DNA from: Sinorhizobium terangae
GTDB lineage: Bacteria > Pseudomonadota > Alphaproteobacteria > Rhizobiales > Rhizobiaceae
DNA: 62,500 bases
Assembly (NCBI RefSeq): GCF_009601505.1
Contig: NZ_WITC01000139.1
Location: 1-62,500 of the forward strand
Direction of reading: 5' to 3'
Shown here: in pieces, positions 1 through 7,065 of the stretch
Layout of the letters: every line of letters starts with the position of its first letter
How positions within the stretch are numbered: the stretch's first letter is position 1
Notes under the pieces: generated by a model
The model's input: only the letters and a program-made list of their open reading frames with translations
Told to the model about the DNA's origin: nothing
Databases searched by the model: none
Program-made: the position numbers and the translations under genes

Positions 1-139
1 TGGCGATGCACTGGAGGAGGGCGGCCCGCTCGCTGGCTTTCAGGTCCGCGTCGTCGAGCGAGCGGACGGAAAAGGCGAGCGCCAGGCGCGAACCATGGCA
101 GCGGCCGGCGAGATCGATATCGGTGAGGGAGCGGAGCAT
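1..139 (-). CDS. Partial hypothetical prophage protein (N-terminal 46 codons)
   Basis: An open frame starts with ATG at 139 and runs off the left edge of the window without a stop. The start overlaps the TGA of the upstream small gene in an ATGA junction, which argues for translational coupling. The visible protein begins MLRSLTDIDLAGRCHGSRLA and contains acidic stretches typical of a soluble protein. I do not recognise a family. It is the last visible member of a leftward run of tiny prophage genes; the rest of the gene lies outside the window. Confidence 0.5.
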   Translation of the reverse strand, partial: MLRSLTDIDLAGRCHGSRLALAFSVRSLDDADLKASERAALLQCIA

Positions 140-312
140 CAGACGCGCGCCTCCGCCGCGAACTGCCATTCCTTCTTGAAGGCAGTGCTGGTGGCGAGGC
201 CAGCGGCCATGAGCAGCGCGACGGAAAGCGCGAGGATGGCGCAGGCGAGAAAGAAGCGGCTGGGGCAGGCCTCCAGGCGAGCCTTGTTGTAACCGGTGAA
301 ATGCTCATTCAT
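139..312 (-). CDS. Small membrane protein, 57 aa
   Basis: The protein begins MNEHFTGYNKARLEACPSRF and has one hydrophobic segment (about residues 20-41, rich in Leu, Ala and Val), so a single-pass inner-membrane protein is likely. A GGAG lies 9 nt before the ATG at 312. An in-frame upstream ATG at 393 would add 27 residues but would overlap the neighbouring gene and has a worse context. The start overlaps the stop of the 40-codon gene upstream (ATGA), and its own stop overlaps the next start. Function is unknown; small membrane proteins in a left-operator operon of a temperate phage are often superinfection-exclusion or lysogeny accessory proteins, which here is only a guess from position. 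Confidence 0.55.
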   Translation of the reverse strand: MNEHFTGYNKARLEACPSRFFLACAILALSVALLMAAGLATSTAFKKEWQFAAEARV

Positions 313-431
313 GGCCAGAGGCTCCAGAGCAGGAAGAGAAGGTGGATCGGAAGAGAGGCGAGAAGGCCTGCGAGCGCGCCGCGCGTGAACCACAGGGGCA
401 GGGGAGCACGGCGGCGCGCCCTCTTCGCCAT
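309..431 (-). CDS. Tiny hydrophobic protein, 40 aa
   Basis: A 40-codon frame starts with ATG at 431, reads MAKRARRRAPLPLWF and ends in a Leu/Trp-rich hydrophobic stretch (about residues 18-40). The basic N-terminus followed by a hydrophobic helix suggests an inner-membrane peptide with the N-terminus inside. Its start lies 4 nt after the stop of the 60-aa gene upstream, and its TGA overlaps the ATG of the next gene. It is below usual gene-finder length limits. Support comes from the tight packing and coherent composition; no family is recognised. Confidence 0.45.
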   Translation of the reverse strand: MAKRARRRAPLPLWFTRGALAGLLASLPIHLLFLLWSLWP

Positions 432-435
432 GGCG

Positions 436-618
436 CTACGCCGCCTGGGCCATGGCGGTGGCGAGCTCGGTGGCCTTGGTGCCGAAGAGCTCGATCTGGC
501 GAGACGTGAAACCTTTGAGGATGAGATCGTCGGCGGTGCAGCCGTCGCCGTGGGCGCGCATCGCGTCTGCCATGCGCTGGATAGTGTTCCGGGTGTTGAT
601 TCCGCCGTTCGGTTGCAT
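436..618 (-). CDS. Hypothetical prophage protein, 60 aa
   Basis: This is the first gene of the leftward operon. The ATG at 618 has a good Shine-Dalgarno (GCGGAG, 7 nt spacer). The protein begins MQPNGGINTRNTIQRMADAM and continues with amphipathic segments around TADDLILKGFTSRQIELFG, which looks like a small helical, possibly DNA-binding fold (the DLILKGFTSRQI part resembles a helix-turn-helix). Longer in-frame starts up to 753 would run through the operator/promoter region and are rejected. Transcription is expected from the minus-strand promoter at about 723-745, under repressor control. Confidence 0.6.
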   Translation of the reverse strand: MQPNGGINTRNTIQRMADAMRAHGDGCTADDLILKGFTSRQIELFGTKATELATAMAQAA

Positions 619-721
619 CGCTTGTCTCCGCGTTCGGGGGTGTTTACTTCTCCCCATGAGGCGGCGCGGAGATGCAGAACCGGTTTCCGCGCCGCCTCTT
701 TGCGTGAGGAGACGATGCGAA

Positions 722-772
722 TATATACGCATACGCATAATCCACAATAGCAAAAATACGTGTGCGTATATC
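722..772 (-). promoter_or_regulatory. Left operator/promoter region (oL/pL-like)
   Basis: The sequence TATACGCATACGCATA (724-739) is the reverse complement of a 15-base match to the motif before cro (1836-1850), and a related GTGCGTATAT lies at 762-771. On the minus strand TTGTGG and TATATT with a 16-nt spacer form a plausible promoter that covers the motif, so repressor binding there would block it. It would drive the 618-to-1 gene run. The remaining 619-832 stretch holds no gene that I can support. Confidence 0.6.
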
Positions 773-832
773 TTTTGGGCGAGAATGCGGCTGGACGGCA
801 GGGTTTAATTCTGCTTCGAACAGGAACCGAGC

Positions 833-1156
833 GTGAACAGCAGGGAGTATTCGGCGCCGATGAATCAGCCAGCAGTGACGGAATTCGTGATCATTCCTCC
901 GGCGGATATGCGCGAAAGTATTATTCTGGCTGCCGAGCGACTTCAGGCATGGCTGGAAGTAGCGTTTCCGGGTCACCGCTTCCGCTTAGAAACGCGGTGG
1001 GCGTTCAACGATGGCGCCTTCCGGGCAATCCCGATCATGAGTGCCGGAGGCAATGGGGACGCCATCATCATATGTGAAACGCCGTCGCCGGATCTGATCG
1101 CGGCAATCAGTAAAGCGTGCGGTGAGTTCGACCCTCGACCGACAAGTGCCTCTTAG
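833..1156 (+). CDS. Hypothetical prophage protein, 107 aa
   Basis: A GTG at 833 has an AGGA seven nt upstream; an alternative ATG at 860 would give 98 residues. The protein has a sensible alternation of hydrophobic and charged residues (PADMRESIILAAERLQAWL, then GDAIIICETPSPDLIAAISK) and looks like a small alpha/beta domain. I recognise no family. It sits between the two operator regions, points toward the repressor gene, and its stop overlaps the repressor's stop by 4 nt, so read-through transcription would be antisense to the repressor. Confidence 0.55.
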   Translation: MNSREYSAPMNQPAVTEFVIIPPADMRESIILAAERLQAWLEVAFPGHRFRLETRWAFNDGAFRAIPIMSAGGNGDAIIICETPSPDLIAAISKACGEFDPRPTSAS

Positions 1157-1779
1157 TACCTTCTCCACTCTTCCCGAGGGATGCGGAAGCGATACGGAGC
1201 CGCCCATTCAATTACGACGTCTTCAATGTCGGCGGCGTTGGAGCTGGTGAGGGTGAAGAAGCCAGGTACCGATCCGCGCTTGATTTTCTTGATAAACATT
1301 CGCCCGTCTGCCAGGCGGACAATGCACATGCGGCCGATGAGATCGGTCGGCGGCCTGCCTTCCTTGTGATAGCCAATCAGGTCTCCGTCCTCGAAGATCG
1401 GCATCTGCGATTCGCCGCGGACGATGACGGCGCCTGTTCCTTCCGGGATTGGAAAATCGACCTCGACGGTATCAAAGCCGTCGTGCTCTGAATCATTGAA
1501 GGGCATGACCTCGGCCCCGGCACCCACGTAACCAAATATACTCACAGTTTGCGTCCAGCCAGTTTCCCAGCCAGTCTCGGATAGGTCGAAGTCGAAGTTG
1601 TGCTCCTCTGCGAAGGCTTTGAGCCTAGCGATTTGTTCAAACTCGGGTTTTGCTCCAGCTTCCCATCGCGACACGGTTGGTTGCGTCGCGCCGACGGCCT
1701 CGGCGAACGCGTGTTGTGTCATGCCTGCGAGTGTGCGCAGGCGTTTGATGGCAACCTTCAACTCCATTCGCCAGCGCAT
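1153..1779 (-). CDS. CI-like prophage repressor (HTH + S24 peptidase), 208 aa
   Basis: This maintains lysogeny by binding the operators that flank it. An N-terminal HTH (about residues 5-55: LRTLAGMTQHAFAEAVGATQPTVSRWEAG) is followed by a LexA/CI-type S24 domain. Visible are the Ala-Gly self-cleavage site in GYVGAGAE (about 87-88), the nucleophile Ser124 in GESQMPIF and the catalytic Lys164/165 in MFIKKI. SOS-triggered autocleavage is therefore expected. The ATG at 1779 is chosen because AAGGGGGG stands about 8 nt upstream; the longer frame from 1812 has no such site. It is transcribed leftward, divergent from cro, and its 3' end meets the 107-aa gene. Confidence 0.9.
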   Translation of the reverse strand: MRWRMELKVAIKRLRTLAGMTQHAFAEAVGATQPTVSRWEAGAKPEFEQIARLKAFAEEHNFDFDLSETGWETGWTQTVSIFGYVGAGAEVMPFNDSEHDGFDTVEVDFPIPEGTGAVIVRGESQMPIFEDGDLIGYHKEGRPPTDLIGRMCIVRLADGRMFIKKIKRGSVPGFFTLTSSNAADIEDVVIEWAAPYRFRIPREEWRRY

Positions 1780-1797
1780 ATCAAGGCCCCCCTTAAA

Positions 1798-1852
1798 AAG
1801 AAAATACACCAACGCATATCCCTTTACACTTGTTCATGCGTATGCGTATAAA
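1798..1852. promoter_or_regulatory. Right operator region with pR-like and pRM-like promoters
   Basis: CATGCGTATGCGTATA (1835-1850) contains a doubled TGCGTA and matches 15 bases of the left operator in inverted orientation; a related ACGCATAT occurs at 1812-1819. TTTACA (1823-1828) and TATAAA (1847-1852), spacer 18, give a good rightward promoter for cro overlapping the motif. On the minus strand GTGTAA and TATTTT (1806-1801), spacer 17, is a weak candidate for the repressor's own promoter. The arrangement matches lambda oR. Confidence 0.65.
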
Positions 1853-1858
1853 TGCGCC

Positions 1859-2086
1859 ATGAGTGCTATCGCGCATATTCGGAAGAACATCTTCGTAGCT
1901 AATCAGGATGAGTTCGCCTCTATCGCCGGGGTTACTCAACCCACGGTGTCGCGTTGGGAGCGGTCTGGCGAGGAGTCGATCACGCTCGAACAGATGGCCC
2001 GTATTCGGGCGGCGGCCGAAGAGCGCGGAATCGCATGGAACGACCGCTGGTTCTTTGAACCACCAGTCGCGGAGTGCGCGCAATGA
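1859..2086 (+). CDS. Cro-like repressor, 75 aa
   Basis: A small HTH protein beginning MSAIAHIRKNIFVANQDEFA; the recognition region ASIAGVTQPTVSRWERSG is nearly the same as that of the CI-like protein (VGATQPTVSRWEAG), so both should read the same operators. There is no peptidase domain, as expected for Cro. The ATG at 1859 begins about 7 nt after the TATAAA box, which leaves essentially no room for a leader or a Shine-Dalgarno. A longer in-frame reading from 1598 would run back through the operators and the divergent repressor gene and is rejected. Confidence 0.85.
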   Translation: MSAIAHIRKNIFVANQDEFASIAGVTQPTVSRWERSGEESITLEQMARIRAAAEERGIAWNDRWFFEPPVAECAQ

Positions 2087-2158
2087 AGAGATCGATGTTC
2101 CCCCAGCAAGGCGCAGGGCGCGTAGGATTCCTCCTCCCTCTTGCACGTCTTGCCGCCT

Positions 2159-2205
2159 GGCAGGGGCGCGCCAATCGGACCCGGCGCGTCCCTGCCTTTG
2201 TTTTT
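2159..2205 (+). terminator. Strong intrinsic terminator in tR1 position
   Basis: GGCAGGGGCGCGCC (2159-2172) pairs with GGCGCGTCCCTGCC (2183-2196): 14 bp with one G-U, a 10-nt loop, then TTTGTTTTT. It lies between cro and the CII-family gene, as tR1 does in lambda. The rest of the 2087-2402 gap is GC-rich with no convincing gene. Confidence 0.85.
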
Positions 2206-2402
2206 CCTCTCCCGGCCGGGCCGGGGGCACCGGGCGGCCTGCCGCGCCGTATGCCACGCGGCTGCGGCGGGTCGTTTCCTTTTCGTTTTCGACTGGCATG
2301 CGGGCCACCCCTGATCTGATGGGCTGACCCTACGCGCGGGATGACCGCGCCTCACTGAATCCTTTTCCGTTTTTCTTTCCTTGCATTTCGCGGGGTGTTT
2401 TC

Positions 2403-2864
2403 GTGCGCACAATTCTCGAAGCAGATGTCTTGTCCCTGAAGGGCGCGACCGAGGCCAGCTTTGTTCTCGGCAAGGGGCTTACGTCTTTCGCCAGCTTTAC
2501 CCGCGTGGGTGTCTCGACACTCTCGAAGTACGCTTCGGGGAGCGAGGAATTCCGGGACAACGTCATTCCCGTCGATATCGCCGTCGAGGCCGACAGGCGG
2601 GCCGGATCTCCGATCATCATCGGCGAGGCGGCGCGGCAGCTCGGCTACGGGCTGACGCCGCTCGCCGGCCAAGTCCAGGGCAAGCCGCTCACCGAGGCGG
2701 CGGCGCTGAAGGTGATGCACGAGGCGAACGACGTGTCCCGCGCCATTGTCGCGGCAATCGCCGACGGGCGCATCGATGCGCTCGACCGGAAGAAGATCGC
2801 CCATGAGGCCCGCGAGGCAATCCGCTCCCTGCAGGAAGTGCTCGCCAGTCTGGAGGGGGAGTGA
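2403..2864 (+). CDS. CII-family phage regulator, 153 aa
   Basis: The protein resembles the phage regulatory protein CII/CP76 family: a helical N-terminal part with the stretch FTRVGVSTLSKYASGSEEF (about 37-55, a helix-turn-helix-like segment followed by the typical 'pivot' residues), then IPVDIAVEADRRAGSPIIIG, and a helical C-terminal part that may mediate oligomerisation. The start is GTG at 2403, preceded by GCGGGG at about 7 nt. It lies directly behind the strong terminator after cro, the place where lambda cII sits, so it probably influences the lysis/lysogeny choice. It heads a chain of overlapping early genes that runs to 9311. Family call moderate, position supportive. Confidence 0.65.
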   Translation: MRTILEADVLSLKGATEASFVLGKGLTSFASFTRVGVSTLSKYASGSEEFRDNVIPVDIAVEADRRAGSPIIIGEAARQLGYGLTPLAGQVQGKPLTEAAALKVMHEANDVSRAIVAAIADGRIDALDRKKIAHEAREAIRSLQEVLASLEGE

Positions 2865-3106
2865 TGTATTCCACCCTCGACGTCAGACTTTCCGGCGAAG
2901 AGCGCGCCTTTCTTCGTACCGTTCGCCATGCGGGCGGATCGTTGCATGTGGGTGACGATCGCCAGCGTGAACTGGCGAAGACCTGTGCGGCGGCCGGCGT
3001 GTTGGCTTTTGTCGGCGGCAGCATCGGCCCCGGAAAGCGGGTGAGCGGCGTGGCGCTCACGGGCAAGGGGCACGCCTATCTCGACCGGCTGATGAGGGCG
3101 CACTGA
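2864..3106 (+). CDS. Hypothetical early protein, 80 aa
   Basis: The ATG at 2864 overlaps the preceding stop (TGATG) and has GGAGGGGGAG just upstream. The protein begins MYSTLDVRLSGEERAFLRTV and ends TGKGHAYLDRLMRAH; the pattern of an N-terminal helix, a Gly-rich turn and KGHAYL resembles small winged-helix domains, but this is not a firm assignment. Its TGA overlaps the next ATG, so it is translationally coupled within the early operon. Function unknown. Confidence 0.6.
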   Translation: MYSTLDVRLSGEERAFLRTVRHAGGSLHVGDDRQRELAKTCAAAGVLAFVGGSIGPGKRVSGVALTGKGHAYLDRLMRAH

Positions 3107-4755
3107 TGACCCTCGCTCACGCCACCACGCAATCCCGCATCATGGCGGAGATCGAGGCTAACGGCAGCTACAGATGCGCAAGCGAGAAAGAGCAGATCGC
3201 CGCGCGCAAGCTTAATGGAAAAGGCCTGATCCGACGCGACAAGAAGGACGGTCACCTTTGGCATGATCCGAACGCGCCCGTGCCAGCTTCGCCTGCGGTG
3301 GTGGAGGCTGCACAGTTGCCGGCGACCGTCGCCGATGCCTCCGACCTCGTCGTGGCGATCGAGAGCGCACGCGCGCTGCTCGACGCCGGAGACGTGCAGG
3401 CGGCCTTGTTGCTTTCCACCGGGCTTTACGAGCGGGCGAAGGCCGGGGCTGCCTATGCGGAGAAGGTGAAGGCGTCGCGCGAGCTGATCGACAAGGCGCG
3501 GCGCATGCAGGCAGAAGCGCTGAAGATCGAGAGCATGTGCTATGTCGCGATGGCCGATGCCATCGACGAGGCGCAGGCCAAGGGCCATGTCGCCAAGCAG
3601 GGTCAGGCAAAGGTCCGCGATGCGGACGTTTTCACATTCGACGAAGTTGGCATCGACAAGCGCCGCCTGCACGAGGCGCGCAAGTTGCGCAATGCCGTGC
3701 GGGCGGAACCTGATTTCGTGGAGCGCGTCGTCGAGGCGCGGCTTGAAGCCGGCCTGGAACCAAGCCGGCGCAGTATCTCGCATGCCATCGGCACGAAAAC
3801 GGCGACGAAGGAGGAGAAGGGCGACCAGCTCTATGAGACGCCGGAGGAGGCGACCAAAACGCTGCTCGCGCTGGAGAGCTTTTCCGCGACAGTGATGGAG
3901 CCTGCTGTCGGGCGCGGCGCAATCCTGCGCGTGCTGGAGGCTGCCGGCTATGAGGCGGCGATCGCGGATCTGCGCGACCGCGGCACGGTCACGCAGCACG
4001 GCGAGCTGCAGCAGGTCGGGGACTTCCTCAAGTCGTCGCCTGTGATCGGCGCCCGCATGGATATCGTGACCAACCCGCCCTATGGCGACGTGGCCAACGC
4101 TTTCCTTGCGCATGCGCTGCGCGTGCACCGGCCGCGCAAGATGGCGGCGTTGCTCAACCTCAACTTCATGTGCGGCTTCGAAGATCCCGACCGTCGGTTC
4201 TTGATGGATGAGAATCCACCATCCCGCGTCTACGTCTTCACGCGTCGCCTGCCGATGATGCACCGGGACGGATGGGACGGGCCGAAGGCATCGAGCCAGA
4301 TGAATACCGCCTGGTTCGTTTGGGAGCGGAACGACGATGGCTGCACATATGGTCGTGGCGACGGGCGTTTCGAGACCATCCGTGTCGACTGGCAGAATTA
4401 CCGGTCGGCGCCGGCGCTGACGCCGGGCGCCGGCGGGCATGCGGCCCCGTTCGTCTTTTCATCAGATGACGAGGATTTCACGCGCGAAACGCCGCGCAAG
4501 ACGCTCGACGAGCGCTGCGACGAGGAGCGTTCGCGCGCGCTCGTCTGGATGCTGGAGCACGACGCGTTCGATGCGGTGACGCTGCGGCGGGGCATCGGCG
4601 TCCGGCCATCGGTCGCGGATGCCCTGATCGCGGGGCTTTCGGCTGACGGGCTGATTGAGCCGCGCGACGGCGCGGAATGGGCGCTCTCGGATGCCGGGAA
4701 GCTGGCGCTGGAGGCGACGGCGGGAGCGCTGCTGTTGATGAAGGTGGCGGGATGA
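3106..4755 (+). CDS. Phage protein with N6-adenine-type methyltransferase domain, 549 aa
   Basis: A SAM-dependent methyltransferase domain occupies roughly residues 245-420: motif I is VMEPAVGRGAI (263-273) and the catalytic motif IV is NPPY (323-326), the hallmark of DNA/RNA amino-methyltransferases. The first about 240 residues are helical and charged, with a basic N-terminal module (KLNGKGLIRRDKKDGHLWH) that looks like a small winged helix, and an RRSISHAIG segment; residues about 470-549 look like a second winged-helix module. ATGA overlaps join it to both neighbours. It probably modifies phage DNA, perhaps with sequence preference supplied by the flanking domains. No cognate restriction enzyme is nearby. 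A role in RNA or protein methylation cannot be excluded. Confidence 0.7.
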   Translation: MTLAHATTQSRIMAEIEANGSYRCASEKEQIAARKLNGKGLIRRDKKDGHLWHDPNAPVPASPAVVEAAQLPATVADASDLVVAIESARALLDAGDVQAALLLSTGLYERAKAGAAYAEKVKASRELIDKARRMQAEALKIESMCYVAMADAIDEAQAKGHVAKQGQAKVRDADVFTFDEVGIDKRRLHEARKLRNAVRAEPDFVERVVEARLEAGLEPSRRSISHAIGTKTATKEEKGDQLYETPEEATKTLLALESFSATVMEPAVGRGAILRVLEAAGYEAAIADLRDRGTVTQHGELQQVGDFLKSSPVIGARMDIVTNPPYGDVANAFLAHALRVHRPRKMAALLNLNFMCGFEDPDRRFLMDENPPSRVYVFTRRLPMMHRDGWDGPKASSQMNTAWFVWERNDDGCTYGRGDGRFETIRVDWQNYRSAPALTPGAGGHAAPFVFSSDDEDFTRETPRKTLDERCDEERSRALVWMLEHDAFDAVTLRRGIGVRPSVADALIAGLSADGLIEPRDGAEWALSDAGKLALEATAGALLLMKVAG

Positions 4756-5069
4756 CGACGGTGCTCCTGCCCATCCTCGAAGAGCTTGCCGACGCGCCGG
4801 ACCATGCGGCGCGGGCACGGTGGCTGCTCGCCGCGCCGCTCGCGGTGCTCATCCGCGACCAGATCACCATTCACCGGCTGCTCTCAGCGGCCGGCTTTCA
4901 CGAGGGCGACGCCTATCTGGCCGCCGAGATCGCGGCGCTTTCCGCGACACGCGGCAAGGACGGGCTAGCGCCGATCACCATTCGAAATGCGCGGGAGTAC
5001 GCCCGGATCGGAATTCAGGTCATTGCGCGCGGGGGCGCGCTGGAGGGGGCAAGGTATGTTCAGAACTGA
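4752..5069 (+). CDS. Hypothetical early protein, 105 aa
   Basis: The ATG at 4752 overlaps the stop of the methyltransferase gene (ATGA). The product begins MTTVLLPILEELADAPDHAA and is mostly helical, with a central ITIHRLLSAAGFHEGDAYL and a final ITIRNAREYARIGIQV. Its last codons overlap the start of the cytosine methyltransferase by 14 nt. It lies between two methyltransferase genes and may act with them, but nothing in the sequence proves it. Confidence 0.55.
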   Translation: MTTVLLPILEELADAPDHAARARWLLAAPLAVLIRDQITIHRLLSAAGFHEGDAYLAAEIAALSATRGKDGLAPITIRNAREYARIGIQVIARGGALEGARYVQN

Positions 5070-7065
5070 TCTCTTCAGCGAGACCAGCACCGATGCGCTA
5101 ATGGCCTCGGCCTATCTCGGCGCTCCGCTGATCATCGACAGCTTCGCCGGCGGCGGCGGGGCTTCGACCGGGATCGAGGAGGCGCTGGGCCGCTCGCCGG
5201 ATTTCGCCATCAACCACAATGCGGACGCGCTGGCGCTGCACCAGGCGAACCACCCGGAGACGCATCACCTCTCGGAAAACGTCTACCGGCTCGATCCGCT
5301 CGACCACCTGAAGGGCAAGCACATCGGCCTCGCCTGGTTCTCGCCGGACTGCAAGCACTTCTCCAAGGCGAAGGGCGGCAAACCTGTCGAGCGCAATATC
5401 CGCGACCTATGCTGGATCATTCCCGGCTGGATCGAGCGCATCCAGAAGAGCGGAGGCCAGGTCGACGTCGTCATCATGGAGAACGTCGAGGAGTTCAAGG
5501 ATTATGGACCGCTCGTCCAGACCGATCGCGGCCTGATGCCGGATCCGGAGCGCCGCGGCGAGACCTTCCGCAAATGGTGCAGGCGTCTGCGCCGGCTTGG
5601 CGGCAGGATCGAGTATCGCGAGCTGCGCGCCTGCGACTATGGCGCGCCGACGATCCGCAAGCGCCTGTTCGTCATCATCCGGTTCGACGGTCAGCCGATC
5701 GTCTGGCCGGAGCCGACGCACGGCAAGCCAGACGATCCCGACGTGATCGCCGGTAAGAAACTCCCGTGGCGGACGGCGGCCGAATGCATCGACTGGTCGC
5801 TGCCTTGTCCGTCGATCTTCGATACTGCTGAGCAGATCTGGCAGAATCACAGCTTGCGCGCTGTCCGTCCGCTCGCCGATGCGACAATGGCGCGCGTGGC
5901 TCGTGGGATGAAGCGCTACGTGCTCGATGCGGAGCGGCCGTTTCTAGTGCAGACCGGCTACGGCGAGCGGACAGGCCAGGCGCCGCGCGCCATGAGCATC
6001 GACAAGCCTCTTGGCACGGTGGTCGCCAGCGGCATCAAGCATAACGTCGTCGCGCCGCACCTGATGACGATGCGCAACGCCGGTAAACCGTTCAACGGGG
6101 CAGACGAACCGACGCATACGATCACCGCTGGCGGTGCGGGCCTTACGCTGGTCGCGCCGGTTCTGACCGCTGCCCAGCAAGGCGGTTCCGTCCGCTCGGT
6201 GGAAGATCCACACCATACGATCAGTGCCAGCAGCAAGGACCAGAATTCCGTCATCGTGCCGACGCTGGTCGGTTGCGGCGGCAGGGCAGGGCAGAGCCGA
6301 CCACGCGGCGGCGACGAGCCGACGGGAACGATCACGGCCAAGGCCGATGGCTGCGTCGCGGTCGCCTTCATGGCCCAGCACAACAACGACAGCCGCCGCA
6401 TCGGTGGCGTCAACCCCGGGCGGCCCGTCGACGAGCCTATGTCGACGGCGACGCAGTCCGGCAGTCAGCAGGGCATCGTCTCGGCCTTCGTTGCTCGCCA
6501 GTTCGGCACGTCGACCGGCCACGCGCTCGACGAGCCTGCCGCGACGGTAATGGCCGATGGTGGCGGCAAGTCGCAGCTCGTCGTGCTGTACCTGCAGGCC
6601 TACTACGGAACTGGTGACGGCCAGCACGAGACCGAGCCGATGCGGACGGTCACGACGAAGGACCGGCACGGCCATGTCGAGGCGACTGTCGGCGTGCCGC
6701 CCTTCACTGAAGAGCAGGCGGATCGCGCCCGGCAGGTCGCCGATTTCATGCGGGCGCATGGCTTCTGGGACGATCGCGAGTTCGTCACGGTCGAGATCGC
6801 CGGCGAGACCTTCGTCATCGTCGATATCGGCATGCGCATGCTGACGCCGCGCGAACTCTACAACGCGCAAGGCTTCCCGCCGAAATACAAGATCGACGGC
6901 GTCTGGAAACAGCCTGACATCGGCCACAACGGCGGCCCGGTCTGGGTGCCGTTCTCGAAGTCGGTGCAGGTGTCGTGCGTCGGCAATTCCGTCTCGCCGC
7001 CGGTCGCATGCGCGCTCGTCGCGGCCAATTGCAACCACCTGGCAGTGCGGAGGGAGGCGACGTGA
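5056..7065 (+). CDS. C5-cytosine DNA methyltransferase with repeated central region, 669 aa
   Basis: Transfers methyl groups from SAM to cytosine C5. Visible motifs: I FAGGGGASTGI (from Phe30), IV with the nucleophile Cys99 in SPDCKHFS (instead of the usual PPCQ), VI ENV (142-144), an arginine motif VIII in TIRKRLFVII, and motif X GNSVSPPVACAL near 643. Between VIII and X is a long insert with seven copies of a 33-39-residue unit (starting at 316, 350, 383, 420, 459, 492 and 526), each reading roughly [DET]-x-P-x-x-T-[VI]-[TVS]. The family is usually 350-450 aa, so the insert explains the size. ATG 5056 follows GGAGGGGGC. No partner endonuclease is visible; it is an orphan phage methyltransferase, probably protective. 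Confidence 0.9.
   Translation: MFRTDLFSETSTDALMASAYLGAPLIIDSFAGGGGASTGIEEALGRSPDFAINHNADALALHQANHPETHHLSENVYRLDPLDHLKGKHIGLAWFSPDCKHFSKAKGGKPVERNIRDLCWIIPGWIERIQKSGGQVDVVIMENVEEFKDYGPLVQTDRGLMPDPERRGETFRKWCRRLRRLGGRIEYRELRACDYGAPTIRKRLFVIIRFDGQPIVWPEPTHGKPDDPDVIAGKKLPWRTAAECIDWSLPCPSIFDTAEQIWQNHSLRAVRPLADATMARVARGMKRYVLDAERPFLVQTGYGERTGQAPRAMSIDKPLGTVVASGIKHNVVAPHLMTMRNAGKPFNGADEPTHTITAGGAGLTLVAPVLTAAQQGGSVRSVEDPHHTISASSKDQNSVIVPTLVGCGGRAGQSRPRGGDEPTGTITAKADGCVAVAFMAQHNNDSRRIGGVNPGRPVDEPMSTATQSGSQQGIVSAFVARQFGTSTGHALDEPAATVMADGGGKSQLVVLYLQAYYGTGDGQHETEPMRTVTTKDRHGHVEATVGVPPFTEEQADRARQVADFMRAHGFWDDREFVTVEIAGETFVIVDIGMRMLTPRELYNAQGFPPKYKIDGVWKQPDIGHNGGPVWVPFSKSVQVSCVGNSVSPPVACALVAANCNHLAVRREAT

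Noticed and set aside
2083..2319. Frame overlapping the cro stop (ATGA) with 78 codons
   Set aside because: It runs straight through the 14-bp terminator stem and its composition (Arg/Pro/Gly) is that of GC-rich non-coding DNA.
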